Positions 17,305-27,331 are shown, counted from the first letter of the stretch. The stretch: DNA of 64,000 nt from Guptibacillus hwajinpoensis (GCF_001039475.1 NZ_LELK01000009.1:1-64000), one strand, 5' to 3'. Translations and numbers: made by a program. Notes: a model not told the origin generated them from the letters alone.

Positions 17305-17820
17305 TTACATATATTCATTTTCTTTTTTAAGCTTTTCTTCATCTATTCGATCTTTTACGAAATAGGGTTCTACTGTAAGTCTAGATAACCCCAATCGCTT
17401 CATGATTTCATTTACTTCAATGTGATCTACTTTGTCTGTTTTTCTCTCTGGAAACGCCCAATTGACAAGCGCATTGGCCATTTCAACAGCGTACCCCTTA
17501 TTTCGATATGCTGGTATAAGTTGGTATCCGACTTCTAAATTAGCTGACGATTCGACATTCTTAAATCCCATCGTACCAATCACTTTTTCATCACTTGTGT
17601 GAATAAGAACACCTTCCCATGATTGACTCACTCTTGAAACAGATGAATCGTTTAAATGAAAAGGAAGAAATTCCTCAAATTGAACATTTTCGAATTCTTC
17701 TGGAACATCAACATTTAGAAGCTTTTCTAGTTCTTTCTTATTGGCCATCGCTTTGATTAAGTCAAAGGAAAAAGGAATAATGGTCAGACGATCGGTCTGA
17801 AGGTAAGGCATTTTCCTCAA
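17305..17820 (-). CDS. GNAT family acetyltransferase (RimJ-like, shortened C-terminus)
   Basis: 171 aa. N-terminal LQTDRLTIIPFSFDLIKAM and central GTMGFKN...EVGYQLIPAYRNKGYAVEMANALVNWAF are typical RimJ/RimL-type GNAT segments with the acetyl-CoA loop (RNKGYA). The usual following block (ECLPxNxxSxRVLEKxGF) is compressed to VDHIEVNEIMKRLGL, suggesting an internal deletion of roughly 10-15 residues. It could still fold; activity is uncertain. Confidence 0.7.
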   Translation of the reverse strand: MRKMPYLQTDRLTIIPFSFDLIKAMANKKELEKLLNVDVPEEFENVQFEEFLPFHLNDSSVSRVSQSWEGVLIHTSDEKVIGTMGFKNVESSANLEVGYQLIPAYRNKGYAVEMANALVNWAFPERKTDKVDHIEVNEIMKRLGLSRLTVEPYFVKDRIDEEKLKKENEYM

Positions 17821-18012
17821 AAATCCTCCTTGTGAGTTATTTTCTTTGTAGTATGAAAATGACTTTTATCACTATACCTTAATGCTTTACTTACTGTAAA
17901 CCATACCCCTAACATTCGTAAATAAACGGAATATTCATTTTTGTGTTACTTTGTCCCTTTCTTTAATAGGATATGCAGTTCATAAGAAAAAGCTGCCACA
18001 AATCGTAGCAAC

Positions 18013-19617
18013 TTAGTCAGTTCTTTTTGAATCTTTAACAATATCTGTTTCTTCAAGATCAGCAAGACCATTGTTTAGTATCTCTCTATACTTTCCTGCC
18101 ACTTCACCTGAAATGATTTCTCCCTGCTCAAGCTTCGTTATTTTATCGTATTGTGCATAAAGCGAATGCTTTTTAAGCGTAATTAATTGACTCGTTTTGA
18201 GGGCAGGATTTTCCTCAAGCAGCCGATCAAGTTCAGTATGGCTCTTATCAATTTCACTTTGATAACTGGTTAGCATTTCAGAATACACTGGTTCTGGAAC
18301 AAATAACTGGGTTTTCAGTTTTCTAATTTCAGCAATACCTGCTTCATGTCGGTGTAAGTTAGCCACAATGTCTTCGTACTCTTTTGAACCGCTATGCTTT
18401 GCCCTTAATCCAAAGTAACTAATTAGCGGTTTAATCGTTAATCCCTGTACGACAAGCGAGAAGAGAACAATGCTGAATGTGAGAATAAGAACCGTATCTC
18501 TTCCAGCAAAATCTCCAGGAAGACTTAAAGCTAGCGCAATGGATAAAGATCCTTTTAACCCACCCCAGTTCAGAACATGTCTCCAAGACCACGACAAACC
18601 TTTAATTGGTAAAGTACTACCATAAACAGCTATCGTTCTACCGATTAAGACAATAAGTAGAGCAAGACCTATTGTGCCCCATTGATCTGAGAAATTAATC
18701 CTAGTAATTTCTAATCCAACCATTAAGAATACAATCGAGTTTGCAAGAAGCGCTGCAACATCCCAGAAATTATTAATATTCAACCTCGTCGTTGGGCTCA
18801 TACCAACTCTTGAGCCAAAGTTACCAAACGTTAACGCCCCTACAACAACAGCGATTACGCCGGATACATGAATACTTTCTGCAATTATGTATGATCCATA
18901 GAACAATAAGATACTGAAAATAATTTCAAGTGGATAGTCATCAAAATACTTAGTCAGAATGGAAATTCCATATCCAAGTCCACCACCAACAAGCAAACCT
19001 CCGATAACAACTTTAATAAACTCGAATGAACCACTAGTTAGCCCACCTATTCCCATATCTATATAGGTAAGAAGAGAAAAAGCGGATATTTTGAAAAGGA
19101 CAACAGCAAGTCCATCATTGAATAAACTCTCGCCTTCAATGACTGTAGAAAGCTTGTGATTCACTCCCATACTTTTAAAGATCGAAAGAACACTAACAGG
19201 ATCTGTTGCACTCATTAAGGCAGCAAATACAAACGCTACTGGTATTGATAGACCGAGCAAAAAATGGGTAGAAAACCCGATCACTATAAAGGAAAGAAAC
19301 GTCCCTCCAAATGCAAGAGCGATAATTGGTTTCTTGTTCTCATTGAGATGAGAGAACGGGAGCTTTAAAGCAGCCTCACCTAATAATGCTGGAAGGAAAA
19401 TGGTTAAGATCACGAAATTAAAAATATCTCCTTCCGTTATAAACATCTTAAGTGGTTCGAGAACTGGGATATTCAAAAGTCCAATTAGCGTTCCAATAAT
19501 TACAAGTGCAATCGGATATGGCTGTTTAAGCTTCTTAGCGATTGCTGTGATACCCGCTGCTATCATCGTCAGAATTAATCCCAGTTCGAATATGTGATGC
19601 ATATCTAAATGTTCCAT
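18013..19617 (-). CDS. Na+/H+ antiporter, CPA1 (NhaP) family
   Basis: 534 aa with about 12 helices and a C-terminal cytoplasmic tail (from about residue 400) of charged helices. The CPA1 core is clear: SATDPVSVLSIFKSMG (ion-binding Asp) and EGESLFNDGLAVVLFK, plus WGGLKGSLSIALALSLP. It exchanges cytoplasmic Na+ (or K+) for H+ for pH and salt homeostasis. Start ATG has GGAGGCGG upstream. Monocistronic. Confidence 0.88.
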   Translation of the reverse strand: MEHLDMHHIFELGLILTMIAAGITAIAKKLKQPYPIALVIIGTLIGLLNIPVLEPLKMFITEGDIFNFVILTIFLPALLGEAALKLPFSHLNENKKPIIALAFGGTFLSFIVIGFSTHFLLGLSIPVAFVFAALMSATDPVSVLSIFKSMGVNHKLSTVIEGESLFNDGLAVVLFKISAFSLLTYIDMGIGGLTSGSFEFIKVVIGGLLVGGGLGYGISILTKYFDDYPLEIIFSILLFYGSYIIAESIHVSGVIAVVVGALTFGNFGSRVGMSPTTRLNINNFWDVAALLANSIVFLMVGLEITRINFSDQWGTIGLALLIVLIGRTIAVYGSTLPIKGLSWSWRHVLNWGGLKGSLSIALALSLPGDFAGRDTVLILTFSIVLFSLVVQGLTIKPLISYFGLRAKHSGSKEYEDIVANLHRHEAGIAEIRKLKTQLFVPEPVYSEMLTSYQSEIDKSHTELDRLLEENPALKTSQLITLKKHSLYAQYDKITKLEQGEIISGEVAGKYREILNNGLADLEETDIVKDSKRTD

Positions 19618-19696
19618 AATCCGCCTCCGATTAGTTATTGTTCTAATAGTATAACCAAAATGTCATAAGAATGGAAAATCTCGGGATAAAAAGAAA

Positions 19697-19920
19697 AGGC
19701 TCTTTTCGTAGACATTGTTGCTATAGTAGGTGAATTTCCGCTCCAGGATACTCGCTTTCCGCGGGGCGGGCGGTGAGCCTCCTCGTCGCTTACGCTCCTG
19801 TGGGGTCTCACCTGTCCCGCTAGTCCCGCAGGAGTCGAGCATCCTTCCGCTCCAATTAGCGAAGTGTGTTTTTTTATTCAATAATTATTTCAAAAGCAAC
19901 AATCTTTTAGAAAAGAGCCT
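19697..19920. repeat. Full-length palindromic GC-rich repeat element, copy 2
   Basis: About 224 bp, nearly identical to copy 1 through the GC-rich core. Left end AGGCTCTTTTCGTAGACATT, right end ...CAATCTTTTAGAAAAGAGCCT, an imperfect terminal inverted repeat. It occupies most of the gene-free stretch between the antiporter (starting 19617) and the protease terminator. Confidence 0.85.
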
Positions 19921-20013
19921 TTATGAAAGAGGTTTAGTTTAAATATTTAAACTCCAACTTTAATTGGAGCAGAAGTTCATCCCCCGTTTGCAACAACTTC
20001 TAAGAATATATCT

Positions 20014-20046
20014 AAAGAAAAAAAGAGCTCTCATTTGAGAGCTCTT
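20014..20046 (-). terminator. Intrinsic terminator of the neutral protease gene
   Basis: Minus strand AAGAGCTCTC / GAGAGCTCTT hairpin followed by TTTTTTTC. Confidence 0.85.
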
Positions 20047-20060
20047 CCCTATTAATTGAT

Positions 20061-21692
20061 TTAATTTACGCCTACTTGACTCCAAGCACTTGCAACTGAA
20101 TTGTATGTTGAACCTGTACCATAAAGGTCGGAAGTTGCCTGCAACAGTGCTGAACGAGCTGCACTAAAGTTGCTTGTTGGTGTTAAATAAATGCTCAATG
20201 CGCGGTAATAAATTTTCTCAGCTTTTGTTTTGCCAATGCTTTGGATTGTTAAATACGCTGCTTTATTCGGAATTCCACTGTTCGTGTGAACACCACCGTT
20301 GTCAGAAGACGTATAATAATAGTCGTTCATATGAGAAGGCTGTCCATAAGCATCTGGATTCGATAAGCTTCGGAGAGCATCTCCAGACTTATTAGGCGTA
20401 TAAACATCTTCACCGAGAAGGAAGTCCTCAGGCTCAACGAAATAGCCAAACACATCTGCCATTGATTCATTCAGTGCTCCTGATTGATCCTGGTAGCGAA
20501 GTCCAGCCGTTCTTTCAATTACAGCATGCGTAATTTCGTGCGCAACGACATCCTGTGCACCAGATAGTGGATCGAAAGTTGAGCCGTCACCATCGCCATA
20601 AACCATCTGTGCACCGTTCCAGAACGCATTATTGTAATTTGATCCATAGTGAACTGTTGAACGGATTGTCGCACCATTGTTGTCGTAGCTGTTTCGACCG
20701 TGCGTGTTGTAATAGTAATCATATACTGTACCAGCATAATAGTGTGCATCCACATCTGCACCCTGCGATGTCGAAGTAAACGCATTATTGCTGTCTACTG
20801 AATAGTTTCCAGGAAGAGAAGAACCGTAATTGGCTGTTCTTGTTTCAATGACGCCACTCATTGACTTCGTTGTGTCATATAGATAGTACGTGCCATTAGC
20901 GTAGTACGTATTAAGTGACTTGTAATCATCTAGCACCCCATATCCATAACCAGTTGTTGCTCCTTCTGTTACGGCATTATAGGAATCTACGATCGATCCA
21001 TCTCGTGCGTCTACATAAATTTGCCAGTTCGCAGGATATGGATCGATGAACTGAAGCTGGACTTTATATGTCATGTAATAGTTTCCATCTTTTTCATAAA
21101 CTACTTTTTCACTTTTCTCTGTCATATCCGTTGCTTCAGATTTTCTTACAAAGCTAGGATTGTCATCTACAACATTTTTGGGTTTTACATCGATCGACTT
21201 CCAAGCTTTTTTAACTGCCTTCTCTTCTGATAATTTTGCTTTAGAACTACCTTTGAAATTCTTTTCTGCATCAGGATGAAGGTCACCATTAACCGCTACA
21301 ACTTCGCCACTTTCATCAGTATGTACGATGAATCTCGCTCCGTCGATCGCAACACCTTTAACCGTTTGAACATACTCATAATGTGTCATACCAAGGTCAT
21401 CCGTCGATTCGTTAACTAGTTTTAGATTTTTCCCTTTTACTTTAAATAGGCTTTCATTTGATTTTAAGTAAGATTTAACTGCTTTTTCTGTTTTAACATT
21501 CTTTTCCGATAGTTTTCCAGAAAGGAAAGATGGCACCTTGCGCTCATTCTCCCAATTTTGCTTCACAACTTCCATTTTCTCTAATGCCTGTTTTTGTTCA
21601 GGATTTAAATCAGTAGAAGTAGCAGCACCAGCAGGTAGAGCTGAACCAAATGCAAGACCAGTCGCAAGAACAACGGCGATTCCCTTTTTCAT
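20061..21692 (-). CDS. Bacillolysin-type M4 neutral metalloprotease (secreted)
   Basis: 543-aa preproenzyme from the ATG at 21692 (GGGGGA 8 nt upstream; the frame continues to an upstream TTG). Signal peptide MKKGIAVVLATGLAFGSALPAGAA, then FTP and PepSY propeptide domains to about residue 243, then the catalytic domain with zinc site HEITH (385-389) and downstream ESMADV Glu ligand, plus DNGGVHTNSG catalytic His. It is a thermolysin/NprE-like extracellular protease secreted and self-processed. It stands alone between a terminator and a palindrome-rich gap. Confidence 0.95.
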   Translation of the reverse strand: MKKGIAVVLATGLAFGSALPAGAATSTDLNPEQKQALEKMEVVKQNWENERKVPSFLSGKLSEKNVKTEKAVKSYLKSNESLFKVKGKNLKLVNESTDDLGMTHYEYVQTVKGVAIDGARFIVHTDESGEVVAVNGDLHPDAEKNFKGSSKAKLSEEKAVKKAWKSIDVKPKNVVDDNPSFVRKSEATDMTEKSEKVVYEKDGNYYMTYKVQLQFIDPYPANWQIYVDARDGSIVDSYNAVTEGATTGYGYGVLDDYKSLNTYYANGTYYLYDTTKSMSGVIETRTANYGSSLPGNYSVDSNNAFTSTSQGADVDAHYYAGTVYDYYYNTHGRNSYDNNGATIRSTVHYGSNYNNAFWNGAQMVYGDGDGSTFDPLSGAQDVVAHEITHAVIERTAGLRYQDQSGALNESMADVFGYFVEPEDFLLGEDVYTPNKSGDALRSLSNPDAYGQPSHMNDYYYTSSDNGGVHTNSGIPNKAAYLTIQSIGKTKAEKIYYRALSIYLTPTSNFSAARSALLQATSDLYGTGSTYNSVASAWSQVGVN

Positions 21693-21904
21693 TTTCATTT
21701 CCCCCAATTCGGAATTATTAGAATTTTTAGTACATTAGTAGATTATCACATAATTTCATATGTTTGTATTGGGAAATATAGTAGAATACACAGGAGTATA
21801 ATGGGGTTTTGAGCAGACCATTTCCCAATAACAATATGAGGTTTATAGTGATATACTTTATCTACGAGATTTTTTTGTTTGTAAAATAATTACAAAATTA
21901 GGTG

Positions 21905-21953
21905 AATACATGCAAATAAGGCAGGCCATTGGCCTGCCTTATTTGCATGTATT
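21905..21953. repeat. Perfect 24-bp-arm palindrome in a gene-free gap
   Basis: Arms AATACATGCAAATAAGG...CCA and its exact complement around a single T (centre 21929). It lies in the 418-bp gap 21693-22110 between the protease and the GGDEF/EAL gene. No poly-T follows directly on the minus strand (TCACCTAATTTTG), whereas the plus side has GTTTTTAAG. It could be a terminator for the GGDEF/EAL gene or a protein-binding site. The rest of the gap is AT-rich and shows only the repeat remnant at 22039. Confidence 0.7.
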
Positions 21954-22038
21954 GTTTTTAAGCGCAATCTTAGTACTATTATATTTCTTTTACTCTTTAA
22001 AGCTTTTCAAGTATAATGCAATGAATGTTTCCCAAATG

Positions 22039-22070
22039 AGGCTCTTTTCTAAAAGATTGTTGTTTTGAAA
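22039..22070. repeat. Solo terminal repeat of the palindromic element family
   Basis: AGGCTCTTTTCTAAAAGATTG and following bases match the reverse complement of the right terminus of the full elements at 17014 and 19697; the core is absent. Remnant or solo end. Confidence 0.6.
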
Positions 22071-22110
22071 AGATTTTCTTAAAAGAATCTGACAAAATGA
22101 ATACCCTTGA

Positions 22111-24513
22111 TTAAACGACATATGCTTTCATAAATTCCTCAATTTCTATAGCAGGTTTTGGCTTACTATATAAATAGCCTTGAACTTCATAACATTCAAG
22201 TTCTTTCAAGACAGACAACTGTTCTTCCGTTTCTACCCCTTCAGCTATAATATCTAGTTCAAGATGCCTCGCCATTGAAATAATTGTTGTGACTACCGCA
22301 AGATCACACGAACTATTCGTAATATCTTTAATAAATAAGCGGTCAATCTTCAATCGATTGATAGGAAGTTTATTCATATAGTTTAGTGAGCTATACCCCG
22401 TTCCGAAATCATCCATGCTAATTTCAAGTCCTAACTCCCTTAATTTATATAACTTCTCAATTGTTTCTTCCTCGTTAAACATAGCCATGCTTTCAGTAAT
22501 TTCGATTTCAAGTGATTTCGGTTCAAGTCCCACTTCTTCTAGAATTGTATGAATTGTACAAACAATATCTTCTTGATTGAAATGTCGTTGCGATAAGTTC
22601 ACAGCCATCGTTAACTCATGCTCATAAAGAAGGTGCCACTGCTTTAACTGCTCACACGCCTGTTTCATTACCCACTTTTCGATCGGAATAATTAACCCTG
22701 TTTCTTCCGCTGCTTTAATAAATTCATCTGGTGGAATTAATCCAATGTTCGGATGTTGCCACCTTACAAGCGCTTCAAACCCAATTACCTTACCTAGAAG
22801 AGTGTTAATTTTTGGTTGGTAATAAACAACTAGCTCATTTTCATCGACGGCTCTCCGAAGATCGTTCTCAAGTATAATCTTATGAAGGGTCTGGTTACTC
22901 ATATCTTCTATATAGAAAGCAAAATTATTAGTCGTCTTATCCTTTACATCATACATTGCCATGTCTGCATGCTTTAATAACTCAGCTGCGTCACTTCCAT
23001 GTTGAGGGTAAATAGAAATACCTATGCTAGCTGTTAGGAGACATTCTTGATTATCGATTAATAATGGTTGATGAAATGACTCAAGCACCTGTTTTGCTAG
23101 TCCAGCAACACGCTCTTCTTCTTCAGTTACGAGAATTGTAAATTCATCTCCCCCTAATCTAGCAACCACAAATCCGTCATTAAGAACCTGTTTAATGCGC
23201 TCCCCAATGGCTTGAAGCACCCGGTCACCGAACTCATGCCCAAATAAATCATTAATACGCTTAAATCGATCAAAATCTAGGAGCAATACTGCAAATGGTT
23301 CTGGTTCATCTTGTTTGAGAAGTCCTGTAAGCTTCTCATTGAAATAGCGGCGATTTGGTAAACCAGTAAGCTCATCATGGTAAGCTAAGTAATGAATCAT
23401 CTTCTCTGCTCGGTTGTTCTCAGTTATATCTTTTGCAATACCATATACGCCAACAATCTTACCACCAATCATTATCGGTACCGTTGAGATATAGAGATCT
23501 TTATGATCCGCCTTTTTTGTTTGAATTTTCACCTCGAATTGATGAACTTCTCCTTGTAAAGATCTATGAAACATTCCTCTAGCAAGTTCAACATCACTAG
23601 ATGATATAACCTGATCAAAGGTCATCTTTTTCAATTCTGAAATCGAGTAACCAGTGTATTCTGAGGCAATATAGTTAACGCTTATAAATTTCCCCTCAGT
23701 ATTAATTGAGAACACAGCATCAGGATTATGATGAAATAACGATTGAAACTGTTGCTCATTCTTAGCAAGTCGATTAGACTGCTCCAATTGTCTTATTAAC
23801 CCCAGTCGATCAGGAATATAAATTAGTCCTCCTATGCAAATGAGGAAAAAAGCAAGAGCAACGAGATAAGGATCAAATTTGTCACTTGAATTTGTAAATG
23901 TCGTTTGATCAATCATTCCATAGAACAATAAGTAGGGTAGACATATAAAAGCGGTTCCTGCCGCAAAAGCTCCTGCAAGCTGCAATCCTTTATCATCAGT
24001 TAAATGGTCTTCTAGATTAATTAAATGTAAAAAGCGAATAAGACACATGGTAAACCCTATAATTACAATAACTGCTAACAACAGGTGCAGTGGATTGAAT
24101 GAAATTACGTGACTAAAGTAAACAAGATTGCCAGTCGAAAAAGCAACTAGAATTCCTGTGGCTAAACCCAATCCAATCTTTAAGTGAGAACGATGCCTCA
24201 ATCCCTTTTGTAAGATGTTCTTAAAGATCATATAGCTATTAAATGAACTTAACGTAATCAAAATAATAGCGTGAAGAAGATATATTTTGAAGCTAGTAAA
24301 TGGGGAAACTGATAAATTTACTAGTAAATTTATCAAATAAAAAGAAACCCCCATCATAATTGATTTTAAGATAATCCATTGATTTGCACCATTAGAGTCA
24401 TTCTTTGTATTAACCACAACCGTGATTCCTCCATAAAAAGAAATCAGGGCTAGTATAAATGCGGATAATGTATATAAATATCCAATGTTGTATAAAGAAA
24501 GTATGGAACTCAT
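22111..24513 (-). CDS. Membrane PAS-GGDEF-EAL cyclic-di-GMP protein (YkoW-like)
   Basis: 800 aa. Seven or so membrane helices in the first 240 residues, a PAS domain (about 250-370), a GGDEF domain with intact RLGGDEF and an EAL domain with [36 protein letters not shown] and EGVET all intact. Both synthesis and hydrolysis of c-di-GMP are therefore possible; an RxxD inhibitory site before GGDEF is not seen. Architecture and length equal B. subtilis YkoW/DgcW (MHYT-PAS-GGDEF-EAL), but the membrane part lacks MHYT motifs. Confidence 0.9.
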   Translation of the reverse strand: MSSILSLYNIGYLYTLSAFILALISFYGGITVVVNTKNDSNGANQWIILKSIMMGVSFYLINLLVNLSVSPFTSFKIYLLHAIILITLSSFNSYMIFKNILQKGLRHRSHLKIGLGLATGILVAFSTGNLVYFSHVISFNPLHLLLAVIVIIGFTMCLIRFLHLINLEDHLTDDKGLQLAGAFAAGTAFICLPYLLFYGMIDQTTFTNSSDKFDPYLVALAFFLICIGGLIYIPDRLGLIRQLEQSNRLAKNEQQFQSLFHHNPDAVFSINTEGKFISVNYIASEYTGYSISELKKMTFDQVISSSDVELARGMFHRSLQGEVHQFEVKIQTKKADHKDLYISTVPIMIGGKIVGVYGIAKDITENNRAEKMIHYLAYHDELTGLPNRRYFNEKLTGLLKQDEPEPFAVLLLDFDRFKRINDLFGHEFGDRVLQAIGERIKQVLNDGFVVARLGGDEFTILVTEEEERVAGLAKQVLESFHQPLLIDNQECLLTASIGISIYPQHGSDAAELLKHADMAMYDVKDKTTNNFAFYIEDMSNQTLHKIILENDLRRAVDENELVVYYQPKINTLLGKVIGFEALVRWQHPNIGLIPPDEFIKAAEETGLIIPIEKWVMKQACEQLKQWHLLYEHELTMAVNLSQRHFNQEDIVCTIHTILEEVGLEPKSLEIEITESMAMFNEEETIEKLYKLRELGLEISMDDFGTGYSSLNYMNKLPINRLKIDRLFIKDITNSSCDLAVVTTIISMARHLELDIIAEGVETEEQLSVLKELECYEVQGYLYSKPKPAIEIEEFMKAYVV

Positions 24514-24645
24514 TTAATCACCGGGCCTTCTGCTACCAAACGCTATCTGTCGAGCTAAACGCTTGAGTAATAATGATGAATGCGTTATGAAAGCTCCATT
24601 TCTTACATAAACATGGAACAACCATGAACAAGCAGGTGAGCATCT

Positions 24646-25218
24646 ATGTATAAGAAAATGGCAGCCGTTTTCTTCGGAAGTATTTTGGTTGGATTTGGCA
24701 TCAACGGTTTTCTTGTTCCGAATCAGTTAATAGATGGTGGAATGATTGGAATTGGTTTAATTATTAAATACATCTGGGGTTATCAAACAGGACTAACTAT
24801 TATCTGCTTAAGTATCCCACTATACATTATTGCATTTGTTTATTTCCGTCCCTATTTCTACAATAGCCTCCATGGATTATTATTATCTTCCTTTTTTATT
24901 GATGTTCTATCACCACTACGCCACACCTTTTCCCTCTCCATCCTACCAAGCGCCATTCTCGGTGGACTTTTTGTTGGTTCAGGTATAGGATTAATGCTTA
25001 AATTTGATACAAGTACAGGTGGAACAGATCTTCTTGCACAATTTATCTCACGTGTACTCTCGTTAAACGTTGGGATGATTATTTTTCTTATTGATGGCTT
25101 TGTTATTATTATCGGCTCAAAGACCATTGGTTTGAACGCTACATTGTATTCAGCTGTAACTATTTTTGCTGTTGGAATTGCGACAGGCTTGTTAACCCTT
25201 CATAAACAGACAGCCTAA
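24646..25218 (+). CDS. YitT family membrane protein (short form)
   Basis: 190 aa, about five or six helices. GFGINGFLVPNQLIDGGMIGIGLII and FDTSTGGTDLLAQFIS are the repeated glycine-rich motifs of the YitT_membrane (DUF161) family. The C-terminal DUF2179 domain found in most Bacillus YitT proteins (about 280-290 aa) is missing, so this is the short form. Function unknown. Transcribed divergently from the GGDEF/EAL gene. Confidence 0.85.
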   Translation: MYKKMAAVFFGSILVGFGINGFLVPNQLIDGGMIGIGLIIKYIWGYQTGLTIICLSIPLYIIAFVYFRPYFYNSLHGLLLSSFFIDVLSPLRHTFSLSILPSAILGGLFVGSGIGLMLKFDTSTGGTDLLAQFISRVLSLNVGMIIFLIDGFVIIIGSKTIGLNATLYSAVTIFAVGIATGLLTLHKQTA

Positions 25219-25246
25219 AGCGCATGTCCTGTGGACATGCGTTTTA
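25216..25246. terminator. Bidirectional intrinsic terminator
   Basis: AAAGCGCATGTCC / GGACATGCGTTTT hairpin between the convergent YitT-family gene and spoIIP. Confidence 0.8.
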
Positions 25247-25267
25247 GTATTCATGTTATACAACTTG

Positions 25268-26440
25268 TTAATTATTCACTTTTTCAGTACTCCAATAATG
25301 TTCGCTAATGACGTCCGCAAAAGCTTTAACCGTTCTGCTCAATTGCTCTAGGTTGTTATCGACTCCACCCATTTCAATTAATATTGCACTTGGAGATAAA
25401 TCCTGGTTGTAAATCCCATCTACCCCCTGTCCTTTCTTTCCAATAACCCCTCTACTTAGTCCAGGATATTCCTCCTTTAACGCCTCATGTAAATCCTTCG
25501 CTAATGCAAGGTTTTTTTCATAATTAGGATTTTCTTCTCCTATAACAAAGACAGTACGAGCGTATTCTTTGTTATTAATAGTCACTGTTGTATCTTTCGC
25601 TCTTAATGAATCCCGATGAATATCAATTAACAAATCTAACCCATCACTTCCACCCATGGCAGATTGAACGATTGTCCTTGAAACATCGTACGCTTTTCCA
25701 TGTTCCCATCCTTTTTCATTTAGGAGAGCTCCTATATTTGAATCATCTACCTGCGTTCCAATTCCTCTATTCTCTAATTCTTCCCCGAGCATTTTTCCTA
25801 TTAATGTTATATTTGTTTTTCCATCGTTAGCTTTATTTGCATTCTTCTCTCCTTCTAACCCAAGTAAAGGAAGATAGGATTCGTAGCTGTGGGAATGATA
25901 GATAAATGCCACTTTTCGACCGTCTGTAGTATGAAGGGGAGGAGTTACTTGGTCTTTAGAATCTTGAATTTGAAGTTTATCAGAAGATATTTCACGTTCT
26001 TTTAATAACTCGTTAAGTGACGGAACTGATTCTACAGGCAAATTTGTGAAGTTTGTGCCTTCTCCAGCAACGTGAATTTTGGCATCGTATAAAGCAAAGC
26101 CTGGTAGCTCTCCACCCACTAAACTTCTAACATCTCCTGGCTTAATGCTCGTAATAAATTGAAACGCAACTAGTGAAAAAGCAGGAGGCTCACTTTCTTC
26201 AGGTAATACTTGAGTTAGGTAATGATTTTCAGTTCCCATTCCATATATTATTGCTTCTGTAGAAAAGCTCGTGATCCAGTTATGAATCATAGAAGAAGAG
26301 AGCCGATATTTTGTTTCTGATGATGAAATGATTCCAGCAAGTATAAATAATACAATTAGACCAATAATCGTAAAAAAAGAAAAGGTTCTAATTTGACTGC
26401 CGTTTCTATCACTAAACAATTTAATTGTGTTGCTTTTCAT
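25268..26440 (-). CDS. spoIIP: Stage II sporulation protein P (SpoIIP)
   Basis: 390 aa. N-terminal membrane anchor (FFTIIGLIVLFILAGIISS, about residues 20-40), then a SpoIIP amidase/endopeptidase domain: FIYHSHSYESYLPLLG (zinc His), DIHRDS, and a late Glu in ILIEMGGVDNN. SpoIIP with SpoIID and SpoIIM drives septal peptidoglycan thinning and engulfment. Here it is alone, not next to gpr as in B. subtilis, so it could be a second copy. No typical sigma-E promoter was convincing upstream. Confidence 0.9.
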   Translation of the reverse strand: MKSNTIKLFSDRNGSQIRTFSFFTIIGLIVLFILAGIISSSETKYRLSSSMIHNWITSFSTEAIIYGMGTENHYLTQVLPEESEPPAFSLVAFQFITSIKPGDVRSLVGGELPGFALYDAKIHVAGEGTNFTNLPVESVPSLNELLKEREISSDKLQIQDSKDQVTPPLHTTDGRKVAFIYHSHSYESYLPLLGLEGEKNANKANDGKTNITLIGKMLGEELENRGIGTQVDDSNIGALLNEKGWEHGKAYDVSRTIVQSAMGGSDGLDLLIDIHRDSLRAKDTTVTINNKEYARTVFVIGEENPNYEKNLALAKDLHEALKEEYPGLSRGVIGKKGQGVDGIYNQDLSPSAILIEMGGVDNNLEQLSRTVKAFADVISEHYWSTEKVNN

Positions 26441-26626
26441 CCCTATTTCCCTCCCACCATTCCGTTCATTCTTAATCTATTTCTATGAAAAAGATGATGG
26501 AATTAGAAGATTTTTTTACTAGCAAACATAGATAGTTTTCATATTCAAATAAGTAGAACCAAAATATATTTGATAATTAGATGTGTGAAAAGTATGATTA
26601 AGGTGAGGATACAGGAGGTGAACAGA

Positions 26627-26998
26627 ATGGGTAAATCATCCGCATATATAAGTGCAACAATTTTGTTCCTTGTCTTGGTTGTAGGTTTTACATACTGGCT
26701 TTCCACAACCGAAGAACATGCTGGAGGTGGCGAAGGTAGTCACAGCGAGCAATCTGAAGAAGGCGGTGACTCTGCTGGAGGAGAAGCTGAGCAAATTTTT
26801 GCACAGAATTGTGCTTCATGCCACGGAGAAAACCTTGGTGGTGGTGCAGGACCTGCACTTGAAGCAGTTGGTGGCACTTACTCCAAAGATGAAATTCTTG
26901 ATATTATCAAGAATGGAAAAGGTGGCGGAATGCCAGCAGGTTTAATTGAGGGTAAAGAAGCAGAGTTAGTCGCAACGTGGCTTGCAGAAAAGAAATAA
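26627..26998 (+). CDS. cccA: Membrane-anchored cytochrome c550 (CccA-like)
   Basis: 123 aa from the ATG at 26627 (AGGAGGTG 7 nt upstream; the frame extends 19 codons further without RBS). One N-terminal helix ([18 protein letters not shown]), an acidic Gly/Ser/Glu linker, then a class I cytochrome c domain with CASCH haem site and GGGMPAGL axial Met. No lipobox Cys, so it resembles B. subtilis CccA (c550) rather than the lipoprotein CccB (c551). Electron carrier between the bc complex and oxidase on the outer membrane face. Confidence 0.88.
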   Translation: MGKSSAYISATILFLVLVVGFTYWLSTTEEHAGGGEGSHSEQSEEGGDSAGGEAEQIFAQNCASCHGENLGGGAGPALEAVGGTYSKDEILDIIKNGKGGGMPAGLIEGKEAELVATWLAEKK

Positions 26999-27060
26999 GT
27001 GAACCTTCCATCAGAGGGAGTTTTGCTACTCATTTAGGATAGGGTAAGCGCTTTACCTAA

Positions 27061-27093
27061 AAACCTTCTGCTCAAAGAGCAGAAGGTTTTTTA
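27061..27093 (+). terminator. Intrinsic terminator after the cytochrome gene
   Basis: AAACCTTCTGCTC / GAGCAGAAGGTTT stem followed by TTTATT. Confidence 0.85.
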
Positions 27094-27146
27094 TTCACCA
27101 ATAAGAAAGCGTTATCATAAAATAGCTTGATTTCAAGATGTTTTTA

Positions 27147-27175
27147 TTGAGATATCTCTTCCACCGCTGTATAAT
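27147..27175 (+). promoter_or_regulatory. Sigma-A promoter of the ribU transcript
   Basis: TTGAGA (27147-27152), 17-bp spacer, TATAAT (27170-27175), about 25 bp before the FMN aptamer. Confidence 0.75.
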
Positions 27176-27199
27176 GAACTTGTAAACATTATAGCGAAC

Positions 27200-27331
27200 T
27201 ATCTTCGGGGCAGGGTGTAATTCCCGACCGGCGGTGAAGGATATGCAATTCCTCAAGCCCGCGAGCCTGTTTTTTGGGCAGGATCTGGTGTGATTCCAGA
27301 GCCGACAGTATAGTCTGGATGGGAGAAGATG
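27200..27331 (+). promoter_or_regulatory. FMN riboswitch (RFN element)
   Basis: Contains the conserved RFN blocks in order: TATCTTCGGGGCAGGGTG, ATTCCCGACCGGCGGTGA, AGCCCGCGAGCC, GGATCTGGTGTGATTCCAG, AGCCGACAGTATAGTCTGGATG and the closing GGAGAAGATG. Placed 150 bp before ribU with a terminator in between (27391-27419), so FMN should cause premature termination. Confidence 0.95.

Noticed and set aside
17068-17388. Open frame within the palindromic repeat at 17 kb
   Set aside because: Coincides with the GC-rich repeat core; equivalent frames recur in each copy and are disrupted by deletions in others.
19663-19942. Open frames on both strands within repeat copy 2
   Set aside because: They only translate the conserved repeat, without RBS.
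22039-22070. Terminator for the GGDEF/EAL gene
   Set aside because: It is a solo repeat end without a self-complementary stem; the palindrome at 21905 is a better candidate.
24858-25127. Minus-strand frame within the YitT-family gene
   Set aside because: Antisense shadow of a well-supported membrane protein.
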